DNA of 64,000 nucleotides from Alistipes sp. (GCA_017536555.1 JAFXHE010000003.1:152662-216661), one strand, 5' to 3'. Numbered from the stretch's first letter, positions 1 through 9,730 are shown. A program made the numbers and translations. Notes: a model not told the origin generated them from the letters alone.

Positions 1-741
1 AAGCGCGATGGTGACAAGATGGGATTCCCTGTATTCCCGCTCTTCTGGAAGTCGCCGTCAACAGGTGAGACAGCACGTGGCTACCGCGAAGATGGCTACC
101 TTGCCGAGGCATTTATCAATATGTTGGCTCTGCTGGGGTGGAATCCTGGCACCGAGCAGGAGATTTTCTCTATGCAGGAGCTTATTAATGCCTTCTCGCT
201 TGAGCGCGTATCAAAGGCAGGCGCACGCTTCCAGCCCGACAAAGCCAAGTGGTTCAATGCGCAGTATCTGCACACTATGTCAGATGAGGCACTTGCTGCA
301 ATCTATCAGCCCATACTCAAGGAGCACGGCATAGAGGTAAGCGATGCTGTGGCAGGAAAGGCGGCAGGCATTATGAAGGAGCGTATGACACTTACAACAG
401 ATATGTGGGATCTCACATCATTCTTCTTTGTAGCACCCACCGAGTATGAGGAGAAGCTCACAAAGAAGCAGTGGAAGGGTGACAACCCCGCTATGCTTGC
501 CAAATTTAGAGAGGTGCTCGCAGCCATCGACGACTTCTCAAAGGAGAATACCGAGGTTGTCGTTAAGGCGTGGATTGAGGCAAACGGATACTCGCTCGGT
601 CAGGTGATGAACACACTGCGTCTGGCACTTGTTGGCGCAGGCAAAGGCCCTGGTATGTTCGACGTAACAGAGTTCATTGGCAAGCAGGAGTGCCTTAAGC
701 GTATCGACTCTCTTATCGCAAATGTAACACCCGTAGAGTAA
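1..741 (+). CDS. gltX: Glutamyl-tRNA synthetase, C-terminal part (5' end outside the window)
   Basis: The reading frame is open from base 1 and ends with TAA at 739-741. It starts with KRDGDKMGFPVFPL, which fits the sequence just after the KMSKS-type loop (K-[LM]-S-K-R-D-G-D) of bacterial GluRS, so the HIGH motif and Rossmann catalytic half lie upstream. What remains is the helical anticodon-binding half, with the usual GluRS ending in which glycine-rich PGMFDVTEFIGKQECLKRI is followed by a short tail. The enzyme charges tRNA-Glu with glutamate in the cytoplasm. The stop overlaps the galM ATG by one base (TAATG), so the two are probably translationally coupled. The ATG at 19 is internal and is not the real start. 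Confidence 0.93.
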   Translation, partial: KRDGDKMGFPVFPLFWKSPSTGETARGYREDGYLAEAFINMLALLGWNPGTEQEIFSMQELINAFSLERVSKAGARFQPDKAKWFNAQYLHTMSDEALAAIYQPILKEHGIEVSDAVAGKAAGIMKERMTLTTDMWDLTSFFFVAPTEYEEKLTKKQWKGDNPAMLAKFREVLAAIDDFSKENTEVVVKAWIEANGYSLGQVMNTLRLALVGAGKGPGMFDVTEFIGKQECLKRIDSLIANVTPVE

Positions 742-1796
742 TGGAGATTTTGCAGCATATATGGGGCTCAACGCCCGAGGGTGAAGGCATCATCCTCTAC
801 ACTATGCGTAACAGCCACGGCTCGGAGCTTCAGCTGTGCAATATCGGAGCCTCTATCGTAGGCGTTAAGTTCCGCGACCGCAATGGCAATATAGATGATA
901 TAGCCCTCGGTTATCAGGATGCCACAAGCTATATTGGTGACGGTGCAGCCAGCGGCAAGAGCGTAGGTCGTGTTGCGGGACGTATCGCACGCGGACAGAT
1001 GGTCATAGATGGCGAGGAGTATCGCCTGGAGGTTAACAATGGCCCCAACCACCTGCACGGAGGCAGCAAAGGCTTCGCCAACTGCTACTGGGAGGGTCGC
1101 GTGGAGACAAACCGCGTGGTATTCTCGCGCATAAGCGAGGATATGGAGCAGGGCTACCCTGGCGAGCTTATAGTCGAGGCGGTATACGATTTTGATGACG
1201 ACGACCAGATTGTCATTACATATTTAGCCAAGAGCAACAAGCGCACTGTGGTAAACCTCACCAACCACCTCTACTGGAATCTTCACGGCGAGGGTTCAGA
1301 AAAGAGCATCCTCGACCACGAGCTTAAGCTCAACTGCTCGCAGGTGTTAGAGATGGACACCGTGCAGATACCCACGGGCAAGCTGCTCGATGTTAAAAGC
1401 ACAGCTCTCGACTTTACCGACTGGCGCAGATTTGGTGACGAGATAGACTCGGAGTTCAACAACATACGCACATATCGTGGCTATGACCACTGCTTTGCAG
1501 TGGATGGCTGGCAGCGTAACATCCTCGGTGAGGTTGGCGAGTTACGTTGCGAGGCGACGGGACGTAAAATCTCGATACTATCGTCACAGCCTGCGGCGGT
1601 GTTGTATACGGGCAACTGGTTAGCTGGTGGCTGCCCCATCACCAAGTCGGGTAAGCGTTACGACGACTATGCTGGTGTGGCAATTGAGTGTCAGGGTTTT
1701 AGCGATGCGGTGCACCACCCTCACTTCCCCTCGATTGAGCTTGAGGCGGGCGAGTTGTATTGCCAGAAGATAGTCTTTAAGCTCGACACATTCTAA
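741..1796 (+). CDS. galM: Aldose 1-epimerase (galactose mutarotase)
   Basis: The 351-residue protein matches the galactose mutarotase family in length and motifs: NHLHGG at 103-108 (catalytic His106), NHLYWNL at 175-181 (His176) and IECQGFSDA from 315 (catalytic base Glu316). The family interconverts alpha and beta anomers of galactose and glucose in the Leloir pathway. No signal peptide is visible, so a cytoplasmic location is inferred. It overlaps gltX by one base and is followed by a strong hairpin-plus-T-tract terminator at 1851-1890, so gltX-galM is the end of one transcription unit. Confidence 0.93.
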   Translation: MEILQHIWGSTPEGEGIILYTMRNSHGSELQLCNIGASIVGVKFRDRNGNIDDIALGYQDATSYIGDGAASGKSVGRVAGRIARGQMVIDGEEYRLEVNNGPNHLHGGSKGFANCYWEGRVETNRVVFSRISEDMEQGYPGELIVEAVYDFDDDDQIVITYLAKSNKRTVVNLTNHLYWNLHGEGSEKSILDHELKLNCSQVLEMDTVQIPTGKLLDVKSTALDFTDWRRFGDEIDSEFNNIRTYRGYDHCFAVDGWQRNILGEVGELRCEATGRKISILSSQPAAVLYTGNWLAGGCPITKSGKRYDDYAGVAIECQGFSDAVHHPHFPSIELEAGELYCQKIVFKLDTF

Positions 1797-1850
1797 AGGT
1801 TACGACATAGACATTGTTACACAAAGCGTTGTGTATCATAAAAAAAGAGA

Positions 1851-1890
1851 ACGAAACGGCACACTACATAGTGCTGTTTCGTTTTTTTTT
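1851..1890 (+). terminator. Rho-independent terminator after galM
   Basis: Arms 1851-1862 and 1871-1882 pair over 12 positions with one G-T wobble, around an 8-base loop, followed by an uninterrupted T tract to 1890. The preceding A tract at 1841-1846 could also pair with the T run. A promoter -7 box starts two bases later. Confidence 0.88.
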
Positions 1891-1891
1891 G

Positions 1892-1899
1892 TATATTTG
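1892..1899 (+). promoter_or_regulatory. Promoter -7 box for the subtilisin operon
   Basis: TATATTTG matches the Bacteroidota TAnnTTTG element. No good TTTG -33 partner is visible because the upstream bases belong to the galM terminator. Its position rules out the further upstream ATG at 1814 as the start of the next gene. Confidence 0.6.
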
Positions 1900-1936
1900 T
1901 GCTCAAATGAGAATTACAGAACGAACCTATACTACT

Positions 1937-3856
1937 ATGAAAAGATTTTTATCTATACTCACGCTTATCGCAGTTGTTACATCTTGCACAAAGGCAGACT
2001 TGGAGAGTACCACTCGTCCCGATGACATCTCCTCAAAGATTATCAATACGACAGACTGCGCTATCGCTGGCAAACTACTTGTGAAGCTAAACCGCTACAC
2101 CCCTTCATTCAACGTTGAGTGCGATATAACAGATATTGAGGCACGACCAGTTGTGCCAATAGGTAAGGCAACCGACGCGGAGATTGAGAGTGAGGAGCTG
2201 TACCGTTGGTGGGTGTTATCATTCAGCGAAGATGTCAACATTGAACACGTAGCAGAGGCTATTGCAGCTAATAGCCTTGTGCAGTATGTTGAGTACAATA
2301 CAGAGCTTGAGCGCATAGATTCAGGCGATGAGAATAGTAGAGATGACTCTATACATTCTGTAACGCGCGCCATAGCAGCGGATATGCCGTTCAACGATGA
2401 GTATTTGTGTGAACAGTGGCACTACTACAACGACGGCACAGTGTACGGCGATGTTAGTAGCGATCACAGACCAGGTGCAGACATCAACCTCTTCCCCGCC
2501 TGGAAGTACTGCACGGGCGATAACCGCGTAATAGTAGCCGTCATCGACGGTGGCGTAAAGTACGATCACCCCGACTTGGCGGCCAATATGTGGGTAAACG
2601 AGGCGGAGAAGAATGGTAGTGCGCGCGTAGATGATGATAACAACGGCTATACCGATGACATCTACGGATTCAACTTCAACGATGATAACGGCAACATCAC
2701 ATTCGATGATCACGGCACACACGTAGCAGGTACTATTGCCGCAGTTAGCAACAATGGCATAGGCGTAGCAGGCATAGCAGGCGGCTCGGGCAAAGGAGAT
2801 GGCTGTCGCATTATGACTTGTCAGATATATAAGAATGGAGAGGCTACAAGCACCGAGAATATTGCTGCCGCTATTAAGTATGCTGCCGACAATGGCGCTG
2901 TAATTATAAACAACTCGTGGCAGTACGCTAAGGGTTCATACACGTCAGATTCAAGATTTAGACAAAATTATAGCGTATTGATGGACGCTATCAAATATTT
3001 TGAGAGCAATGCGAAGCTTCCAGGTGTCATAGATGGCGGAATTTGCATATTCGCTGCGGGCAATGATGCCTACAACGTACCCTCATACCCTGGTGCATAT
3101 TATAGCAACATCTGTGTTACGGCGTTTGGCCCTAACTTTACGGCTGGCAGCTACACCAACTATGGCGCAGGAGCGAATATATGCGCACCTGGTGGCGAGA
3201 ACACATCGTGGGCAACGAAGATATGCTCTACATCGGTAGAATACGAGGTAAATTACGAAAAAGGAACATCAATGGCTGCTCCGCACGTATCGGGCTGCGC
3301 GGCGTTAGGTCTCTCGTATGCCTTGAAGATAGGAAAGAGCTTCACTCGCGATGAGTTCAAAGATATTATCCTCACTTCGGTACACGACATCGACCAGTAT
3401 CAAACTGAACGTAAAGGTGCATTCGACTTCGATACTGGAACATACCCCACTGTTAATATCGAGTACTACAAAGGTCTGCTCGGCAGTGGATACATCGATG
3501 CTCACCTACTGCTAATGCAGGTTGAGGGCACACCCTGCCTCTATGTCGCAAAGGGCAAGGAGACAGCGTTATCTTTAGACAACTATTTCGGTGATGCATC
3601 AGAGAAATTGACCTACACTAATGTCACTATCTCGGCAGAGGATATGACTAAACTTGGCATAAACTCTGCGCCTACGGTTGTAGATGGCAAGTTACATATC
3701 AAGTGCGGCAATAGCGGCACAGCACGCATAAGCGTCACGGCAATTGTCGGTGGAACAGTCGTTGGTGGCGGTGACAATATGGGCGGTATGGAGGTAACAC
3801 GCACATTTGAGCTTGTTGTGCGCCGTGCCACAGCCCCAAATGGTGGATGGTTGTAA
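1937..3856 (+). CDS. S8 (subtilisin-like) serine protease lipoprotein, copy 1
   Basis: The start is set at 1937 because MKRFLSILTLIAVVTSC is a lipoprotein signal peptide and the promoter -7 box lies at 1892, downstream of the alternative ATG at 1814. The mature lipoprotein starts at Cys17 and the product has 639 residues. An N-terminal domain (about 40-130) resembles subtilase propeptide/inhibitor domains. The catalytic triad is visible: Asp204 in AVIDGG, His259 in DDHGTHVAGT and Ser445 in GTSMAAPH, with oxyanion Asn376 in AAGN. A C-terminal region of roughly 120 residues with the NGGWL ending is shared with the next gene. Acidic residues after the cysteine suggest export to the outer membrane surface (inference). 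Substrate unknown. Confidence 0.9.
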   Translation: MKRFLSILTLIAVVTSCTKADLESTTRPDDISSKIINTTDCAIAGKLLVKLNRYTPSFNVECDITDIEARPVVPIGKATDAEIESEELYRWWVLSFSEDVNIEHVAEAIAANSLVQYVEYNTELERIDSGDENSRDDSIHSVTRAIAADMPFNDEYLCEQWHYYNDGTVYGDVSSDHRPGADINLFPAWKYCTGDNRVIVAVIDGGVKYDHPDLAANMWVNEAEKNGSARVDDDNNGYTDDIYGFNFNDDNGNITFDDHGTHVAGTIAAVSNNGIGVAGIAGGSGKGDGCRIMTCQIYKNGEATSTENIAAAIKYAADNGAVIINNSWQYAKGSYTSDSRFRQNYSVLMDAIKYFESNAKLPGVIDGGICIFAAGNDAYNVPSYPGAYYSNICVTAFGPNFTAGSYTNYGAGANICAPGGENTSWATKICSTSVEYEVNYEKGTSMAAPHVSGCAALGLSYALKIGKSFTRDEFKDIILTSVHDIDQYQTERKGAFDFDTGTYPTVNIEYYKGLLGSGYIDAHLLLMQVEGTPCLYVAKGKETALSLDNYFGDASEKLTYTNVTISAEDMTKLGINSAPTVVDGKLHIKCGNSGTARISVTAIVGGTVVGGGDNMGGMEVTRTFELVVRRATAPNGGWL

Positions 3857-3880
3857 CATAAAAACAGACCAATCTAAATT

Positions 3881-5776
3881 ATGTTGCGAGACGCATATAT
3901 CGTTTTTGCAGTGCTACTACTTGCTACGGCGTGTGTTGATGACAGCTACGTCTGTGCGCCACAAGAGCAGCATACTTGCAAAATTATCAACCCCGAGGCA
4001 GATGCCGTTGCAGGTTTTCTGATGGTGTGCCTAACAGAGAGTGCCTCGACACCCTCATTTGAGGATGTTGCCAATACGCCAATCTCTGTAGCCCCCCTCT
4101 TTCCCACAAAGAGCAACAGCCATTCAGCGTTGGATAGATGGCTCCTGTTAGAGTTTGACCCCGAAGTAGATGTCAGGGCATTAGCCGAGCATCTTGCACA
4201 AGATAGCCGTATTGAGAAGATTGAGTTTAGCGAGTTTATAGAGCCCGTGAAGCCCCTTGTATGCCAACCTGTAGAGCTACCAGCCGCAATAACACGCAGC
4301 GAGGAGATGCCCTTTAACGACCCATACCTCGTATGGCAGTGGCACTATAACAACAATGGCAAGCGCAGCGCACACGCCAAATCGGGTGCTGATATAAACC
4401 TATTTGAGGCCTGGAAGTATACCGCAGGTGACAACCGCGTAGTTGTAGCAGTCATCGACGGTGGCATACGCACCGACCATATCGACCTTGCAGATAATAT
4501 GTGGGTAAATGAGGCTGAAAGAGATGGCGAGGCGGGCGTTGATGACGACGGCAACGGCTATGTAGACGACATACACGGCTACAACTTCTACCACGATAAG
4601 GGCGAAATCTCACCCGACACACACGGTACACACGTCGCAGGAACTATTGCCGCGGTCAACAACAACGACTACTGCGTATCGGGCATTGCTGGCGGCACGG
4701 GCAAGGGTGATGGCGTAAAGATTATGTCGTGCCAGATATTCTACGGTGACCGTGGTACATATTCACACAATGTGGCGCGCGCAATACGCTATGCCGCCGA
4801 CAATGGAGCTGTCATAGCAAACAACTCGTGGGGATATCCCGCTGGCGATATGATATCGGACAGTATGTTCAAGAAGTACGACAAGTTGGTATATGAGGCA
4901 TTTGAGTACTTCGAGACAGAGGCCCAACTCGATGGCGTTATAGATGGCGGCATAATAATCTTTGCCGCAGGCAATGAGTCAACAGGGATGTCATCATATC
5001 CCGCAGCCTACCACGACTACATAAGTGTTTCGGCTATGGGTGCCGACTACACTGCTACGTACTACACCAACTACGGCCCAGGTGTCAATATCTGCGCTCC
5101 TGGAGGCAATGTCATACACGACAGCAACCTGGGCGTGCTATCCACCTCTGCGAACTCCTCTTACGGCTACGAGGTGCTTCAAGGAACGTCAATGGCTTGT
5201 CCACACGTCTCGGGATGTGCCGCATTAGGGCTATCGTATGCACTTCAAAAGGGCTATTCATTCACAGCAGATGAGTTCCGCAGTCTGCTACTAACCTCGG
5301 TACACGACATCGACCAATACCAGACAGGTTTGAGCCTCGGCTACGATTCCGACAAGTGGGAGTATTACCAATTTGACCTCGCTACGTATCGTGGCAACCT
5401 CGGTGCAGGCTACATCGACGCACACCTGCTCCTGATGCAGATAGAGAATACGCCGTGCCTCTACACACGATGTGGCGAGATGAGCCACCTCCCTCTCGAC
5501 AGCTACTTTGGCCAGAGCGTAGGCTCGATGCACTATAAGGGGTGCGACATAGATGATGATACAGCAGAGCGACTCGGCATTATCGACACGCCTATAATCG
5601 TCGATGGTCATCTGCGCATAAGGTGCAATAACCCAGGAACGGGAAGAGTTACCGTGCGCGCCATTGTTGGTGGCGACGAGGTTGGCGGCGGTGACATCAT
5701 AGGTGGCACAGAGGTAGAGCGCGAGTTTGAGGTTGTGGTACGCGGCTCGGTAGCTAATAACGGTGCGTGGCTATAA
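3881..5776 (+). CDS. S8 (subtilisin-like) serine protease lipoprotein, copy 2
   Basis: This 631-residue paralogue of the preceding gene lies 24 bases downstream. The signal MLRDAYIVFAVLLLATAC gives lipidated Cys18, followed by VDD. Triad residues are Asp193 (AVIDGG), His248 (DTHGTHVAGT) and Ser437 (GTSMACPH). The order of N-terminal prodomain, catalytic core and C-terminal NGAWL domain is the same as in copy 1. The catalytic cores are clearly related while the N-terminal 130 residues have diverged, so the duplication is old. An active extracellular or periplasmic endopeptidase is expected from family knowledge; different substrate preference for the two copies is inference. Confidence 0.9.
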   Translation: MLRDAYIVFAVLLLATACVDDSYVCAPQEQHTCKIINPEADAVAGFLMVCLTESASTPSFEDVANTPISVAPLFPTKSNSHSALDRWLLLEFDPEVDVRALAEHLAQDSRIEKIEFSEFIEPVKPLVCQPVELPAAITRSEEMPFNDPYLVWQWHYNNNGKRSAHAKSGADINLFEAWKYTAGDNRVVVAVIDGGIRTDHIDLADNMWVNEAERDGEAGVDDDGNGYVDDIHGYNFYHDKGEISPDTHGTHVAGTIAAVNNNDYCVSGIAGGTGKGDGVKIMSCQIFYGDRGTYSHNVARAIRYAADNGAVIANNSWGYPAGDMISDSMFKKYDKLVYEAFEYFETEAQLDGVIDGGIIIFAAGNESTGMSSYPAAYHDYISVSAMGADYTATYYTNYGPGVNICAPGGNVIHDSNLGVLSTSANSSYGYEVLQGTSMACPHVSGCAALGLSYALQKGYSFTADEFRSLLLTSVHDIDQYQTGLSLGYDSDKWEYYQFDLATYRGNLGAGYIDAHLLLMQIENTPCLYTRCGEMSHLPLDSYFGQSVGSMHYKGCDIDDDTAERLGIIDTPIIVDGHLRIRCNNPGTGRVTVRAIVGGDEVGGGDIIGGTEVEREFEVVVRGSVANNGAWL

Positions 5777-5834
5777 CCCGCCATCCAACGAAACATAGAG
5801 TGAACAGCAACAAGAGTAAATAACGACGATAGAT

Positions 5835-7571
5835 ATGAGAAGAGTTCTATACATATTTATATGCATCGTGGCACTACTCGCCACGGCGTGTCAAGATGAG
5901 CATATCCCCGTACACACCATCAGCTTTGGCGATATGTCGTCAGAGGTAATAGCCACAGATGCCTATATCACCTTTGATGTTCCGCGATACACCATAGACG
6001 GTGCTGTTGTCGACGAATTTAACTACGGCGTGGAGTATGGTCTTAACAGCGACGATATGCAGCGCGTAGCACCCAGCAAGGTGGAGGATGGCGTGGCAGT
6101 AGTGATAATAAGCAACCTGATGAATAAGCGCGATTATAAGTATCGCTTATGGGCAGAAAAGCAGAGCGGTGAGGTTGTTTATAGCGACACCTATCTATTA
6201 AGCGTGAATATGCCTATATACGCCATAGAGTTCAGAGGAACATACAACATCTACACAAGGTGGAACGAGGCAGACATATACATCGTAAAACCATACTACA
6301 CAATAGACGACGAGGAGGCAGCTCTCGCGGACGATGCCTACGTGTTGCAATATCGCTCCGAGAATGGCTCGGAGTGGAGCGAAGTGGCATTAGAGGAGTC
6401 TATGGGCGAGAATCTACTATATTTCCACCTGACAGAGCTTACGGAGCATACAGCCTACACGTATCGTCTGTGTGTCACTCTCGGCGACAACAGTGTGGCG
6501 CAGGGCGACACAGAGAGCTTTACAACGCCATATATGCACAACTACCAGATACACACAATGGGCGGCATCACCCCCTACGGTATATGTGCATACCTTGAGG
6601 ATAAGGTGACATTAACTATAGACGGCACGCGCCACAACATCGCGCAACTACACCTAATATACAATATCAAAGGCAGCGACAAGAGCACAACCATTGAGCT
6701 TGACCCGCAGATAGGCTTTGGCGAGAGGGGATGCTGGATACCTACAACAACAGACACACGCCTTGAGGAGTACACCGAGTATGAGTATCGCTACCGCGTA
6801 GTACCCGAGGGCGACTACCCTACAATCGAGAGCAGCACGCAGCTTTTCACCACAGGTGGCGCGACAGTAAGCACCGCTATTGCCAAGCCCGAGGTTACTG
6901 TTGCTGACAAGCAGGTCGCAGTGGGCATAGCCTCGATAACGGCACTCCTCGACAGCCGCTACGATGCCGAGTATGACGCAGTTATTGAGTGCTGCAAGGT
7001 GGGTGACACAACCTGGCACACGCTCATAGCCACCTCTCACGACGACTATGCGCTATACGCCACACTACCCCTCGACACGCTCGACGGTGGTGCTACATAC
7101 GACTTCCGTTGCCGAGTCAGCGTGCGTGGCGAGGCATACTACTCGGAGATAAGCTGGGCGACACTTCCCGACGACACTCCGCCAGCACCTCCTGTCGAGA
7201 GCGGCGACACAAGTGCATTAGCGGGTGTATGGCACCTCGCAGAGTGGCGTGGCACAGCACCCTCATTTGAGGTATATATGGATATCAGCGACAACGGCAT
7301 AGTCGACCTATACCAGCGCATAGAGAGCCGCGAGTGGCAGCACTTTACAAGCAGCGCAGCCTACGAAAATGGCATCATACGTGGAACATACAGCGATGGC
7401 GTAGCGTGGGGCACATCATATAGCGTTACGCTTGACGCTGACAGTATGATATGGGTAGATGTCAACGACCCGACAGACGTATCGGTATATGTTCGTGCGG
7501 AGCTTCCTGACGATATCGCCGACACCACACGTGCAATAGGCACAACAGGCGCAGCCAAGCGTTTCTTGTAG
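5835..7571 (+). CDS. Multidomain lipoprotein: fibronectin III-like repeats and a C-terminal lipocalin-like domain
   Basis: The 578-residue product has the signal MRRVLYIFICIVALLATAC followed by QDE, typical of a surface lipoprotein of this phylum. Residues about 25-460 hold several beta-rich repeats of about 90-100 residues. They show patterns such as TAYTYRLCV, YEYRYRVVP and ATYDFRCRV that fit the F and G strands of fibronectin type III domains. A segment near residues 470-560 beginning LAGVWHLAEW resembles the lipocalin-like domains common in Bacteroidales. It has no catalytic motif I recognise. It is 58 bases after the second subtilase and followed by a terminator, so it is probably the last gene of the three-gene operon, perhaps an adhesion or binding partner of the proteases. 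Confidence 0.75.
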   Translation: MRRVLYIFICIVALLATACQDEHIPVHTISFGDMSSEVIATDAYITFDVPRYTIDGAVVDEFNYGVEYGLNSDDMQRVAPSKVEDGVAVVIISNLMNKRDYKYRLWAEKQSGEVVYSDTYLLSVNMPIYAIEFRGTYNIYTRWNEADIYIVKPYYTIDDEEAALADDAYVLQYRSENGSEWSEVALEESMGENLLYFHLTELTEHTAYTYRLCVTLGDNSVAQGDTESFTTPYMHNYQIHTMGGITPYGICAYLEDKVTLTIDGTRHNIAQLHLIYNIKGSDKSTTIELDPQIGFGERGCWIPTTTDTRLEEYTEYEYRYRVVPEGDYPTIESSTQLFTTGGATVSTAIAKPEVTVADKQVAVGIASITALLDSRYDAEYDAVIECCKVGDTTWHTLIATSHDDYALYATLPLDTLDGGATYDFRCRVSVRGEAYYSEISWATLPDDTPPAPPVESGDTSALAGVWHLAEWRGTAPSFEVYMDISDNGIVDLYQRIESREWQHFTSSAAYENGIIRGTYSDGVAWGTSYSVTLDADSMIWVDVNDPTDVSVYVRAELPDDIADTTRAIGTTGAAKRFL

Positions 7572-7600
7572 ACGGCAACAGCAGCCAGCATAGACAACAA

Positions 7601-7629
7601 ATGGGGCAGACCACACGGATCTGCCCCAT
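7601..7629. terminator. Convergent terminator hairpin
   Basis: A perfect 10-bp stem, ATGGGGCAGA (7601-7610) with TCTGCCCCAT (7620-7629), sits between convergent genes. On the minus strand it is followed by the T-rich run TTGTTGTCT, so it may serve mainly the acyl-CoA synthetase gene. Confidence 0.65.
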
Positions 7630-7649
7630 CTCATTATATATGTACGCCG

Positions 7650-9350
7650 TTACTTTAGGTTGAGCGTCGACGCATTATAGAGGTATCGCTTGATACTACG
7701 CTTCGGCGTCTTGATGAACTCCTCGCGGTGGATAACGATATTGGCAACCTTCTCGTATGAGGCAACCATACCGTTGAGCTGCTGGAGGTTCTGCTCCATA
7801 ATCTCGGGCAGGGTCTCCATATCGACACCCTCGGCATTAGCAAGCTCATAGTCGGGCACAACGAGCGCGGTAAGGCGACCATTATTCTCGATGATAAGCG
7901 ACTCGGCAACCATATAGAGGTTATTCAAACGCTCCTCAATCTCCTCGGGATAGATGTTCTGACCCGAGCCAGAGAGAATCATCGTCTTGCAACGACCACG
8001 AATATAGAGCGTGCCATCGCTATCCATAGTACACATATCGCCTGTATGCAACCAGCCATCAGCATCGAGCACAGCATCTGTAGCCTTCGCATTCTTATAG
8101 TAGCCCTTCATAACGTGCTCACCACGCACCAGCAACTCGCCTGGCACATTGTGTGGGTCGTTTGAATTGATCTTCGCCTCGAGCATACCGTTGATAACAC
8201 GTCCACAAGAGCCACTCTTGAAGAGCGTGGGCAGCTCAAAGCTGATAAGAGGCGCGCACTCGGTCATACCGTAACCCACAGTGATAGGGAACTTAATCTT
8301 ACGCAAGAAGTCCTCGGTCTCCTGATTGAGAGCAGCACCGCCCACGATAAATATCTCGACACAACCTCCAAACTGCTCCATAAGGCGTGCGCGGATGGTT
8401 GAATAGATGGCGGTATTGAGCAACGGAATACGCATAGCAACACTCATAGGGCCCTTCTCAAGCATCGGCAAGATGCTCTTGCGATATACCTTCTCGAGGA
8501 TGAGAGGTACCGAGCATACGATATTGGGGCGGGTAATCTTCATTGCCTCGACAAGAATCTTCGGCGAGGGGATACGTCCCAACAGCGTGATATGTGCGCC
8601 ACAAGCCAACGGAGCAAGGAAGTCAAATGTACAGCCATAGGCGTGTGCCAAGGGCAAGAATGAGAGTGTTCGTCCACCCTTGCGGAAGAAGTAGTCGTTG
8701 GTCTCGGGATTTTCCATACCGAGTGCAAAGACAATGTTACCTGTGAGGTTGTTTACGGTAAGCATAACACCCTTTGATGAGCCTGTGGTACCCGATGTAT
8801 AGTTGAGCAGACACACCTCATCATTAGCAACATCCGTGTACTTGATATCATCGGCACTGAAGCCACGAGGATATGCCTCGCGGTAGTGCGCCATAATACT
8901 CTTCATATAGTCGGTGAGCTTGCTACCCTCGCGCTCGTAGATAGCGTGGTAGTCAGTGAGCGAGAATACAGCCTCGATATTAGGTATCTGATCGCCCTCG
9001 ATGTCATCCCAGAAGTTATCACCCATAAAGAGCAAACGGCTCTCCGAGTGGTTGACAATATTGATTACATCATTGGGGTTGAAGTCCTGAAGGATGGGCA
9101 CGATTACAGCACCATAGGTGATTGTGGCAATATAGCTGATGCACCAACGTGTGTTGTTGCGACCAATAAGCGCAATCTTATCGCCCTTCTCAATACCTGC
9201 CTCGCGGAAGAGGAGGTGTAGCTTCGCAACCTCCTTTGCAACCTCGTAGTATGAGAATGTCTCACCCTTGAAGTAGTCGGTAAGAGCAGCCATCTCACGG
9301 TTATTGCGGAAGCTCTGCTCGTAAATCTTAATTAAATTCTGTTCCAACAT
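7650..9350 (-). CDS. Long-chain fatty acid--CoA ligase (AMP-binding enzyme), copy 1
   Basis: The 566-residue protein is an ANL-superfamily adenylating enzyme. It shows the P-loop motif YTSGTTGSSKGV, the YGMTECAP motif, GWLHTGDMCTMDSDG and IRGR motifs of the hinge region, and a C-terminal KTPKRSIKRYLY carrying the catalytic lysine. The large domain plus short C-terminal domain fit long-chain acyl-CoA synthetases, which activate fatty acids with ATP and CoA for lipid synthesis or degradation. No signal peptide is visible. A paralogue is encoded at 52245-53948. It is a single-gene unit: a -7 box lies at 9389-9396 and a terminator at 7601-7629. Substrate chain length cannot be read from sequence. 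Confidence 0.88.
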   Translation of the reverse strand: MLEQNLIKIYEQSFRNNREMAALTDYFKGETFSYYEVAKEVAKLHLLFREAGIEKGDKIALIGRNNTRWCISYIATITYGAVIVPILQDFNPNDVINIVNHSESRLLFMGDNFWDDIEGDQIPNIEAVFSLTDYHAIYEREGSKLTDYMKSIMAHYREAYPRGFSADDIKYTDVANDEVCLLNYTSGTTGSSKGVMLTVNNLTGNIVFALGMENPETNDYFFRKGGRTLSFLPLAHAYGCTFDFLAPLACGAHITLLGRIPSPKILVEAMKITRPNIVCSVPLILEKVYRKSILPMLEKGPMSVAMRIPLLNTAIYSTIRARLMEQFGGCVEIFIVGGAALNQETEDFLRKIKFPITVGYGMTECAPLISFELPTLFKSGSCGRVINGMLEAKINSNDPHNVPGELLVRGEHVMKGYYKNAKATDAVLDADGWLHTGDMCTMDSDGTLYIRGRCKTMILSGSGQNIYPEEIEERLNNLYMVAESLIIENNGRLTALVVPDYELANAEGVDMETLPEIMEQNLQQLNGMVASYEKVANIVIHREEFIKTPKRSIKRYLYNASTLNLK

Positions 9351-9388
9351 ATATTATATTGTTTAGAAATAACGTCAATACAACGCCA

Positions 9389-9396
9389 CAAATATA
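9389..9396 (-). promoter_or_regulatory. Promoter -7 box for acyl-CoA synthetase
   Basis: On the minus strand this reads TATATTTG, 38 bases upstream of the ATG at 9350. The -33 region has no exact TTTG. The remaining stretch 9397-9633 is AT-rich and I see no gene in it. Confidence 0.5.
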
Positions 9397-9633
9397 CAAC
9401 TTTTTTGCAGAGTTACGAAACATTCAACCGATTTTCTCATTGAAGCATATTAGCTTTTAACATATTACCATAGCTATACACCTGTATTTGTGCGTATTAC
9501 ACCGATGCACGCCAATTATACGTAGTAGCATAAATTTTTCTATATGGGATGTAGTACCGATAAAGAACAGATACAAAAAGACCAATTTAGTCGATTTTTT
9601 ATATATCGAGGTTGTTGATTATATTTTTTAGGT

Positions 9634-9641
9634 TATCTTTG
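9634..9641 (+). promoter_or_regulatory. Promoter -7 box for tRNA-Arg
   Basis: TATCTTTG is a perfect TAnnTTTG match ending 10 bases before the first base of the tRNA. A GTTGTTGA stretch about 20 bases upstream may act as the -33 element. Confidence 0.65.
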
Positions 9642-9651
9642 CATAATCTTT

Positions 9652-9723
9652 GGCTCTTTAGTTCAAGGGATAGAACGAAGGTTTCCTAAACCTTAAATCC
9701 GGGTTCGAGTCCCGGAGGGGCTA
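9652..9723 (+). tRNA. tRNA-Arg (anticodon CCT)
   Basis: A cloverleaf can be drawn by eye: acceptor GGCTCTT/AGGGGCT, including G-T wobbles, then D-arm GTTC/GAAC. The anticodon stem is AAGGT/ACCTT with loop TTCCTAA (anticodon CCT, reads AGG), and the T-arm is CCGGG/CCCGG with loop TTCGAGT. The discriminator base is A at 9723 and CCA is not encoded. The gene stands alone between a promoter box and a strong hairpin. Confidence 0.92.
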
Positions 9724-9730
9724 CAAACAA

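Noticed and set aside
1814..1936. N-terminal extension of the first subtilase gene
   Set aside because: The terminator hairpin and the promoter -7 box lie inside this stretch and the lipoprotein signal starts at 1937.
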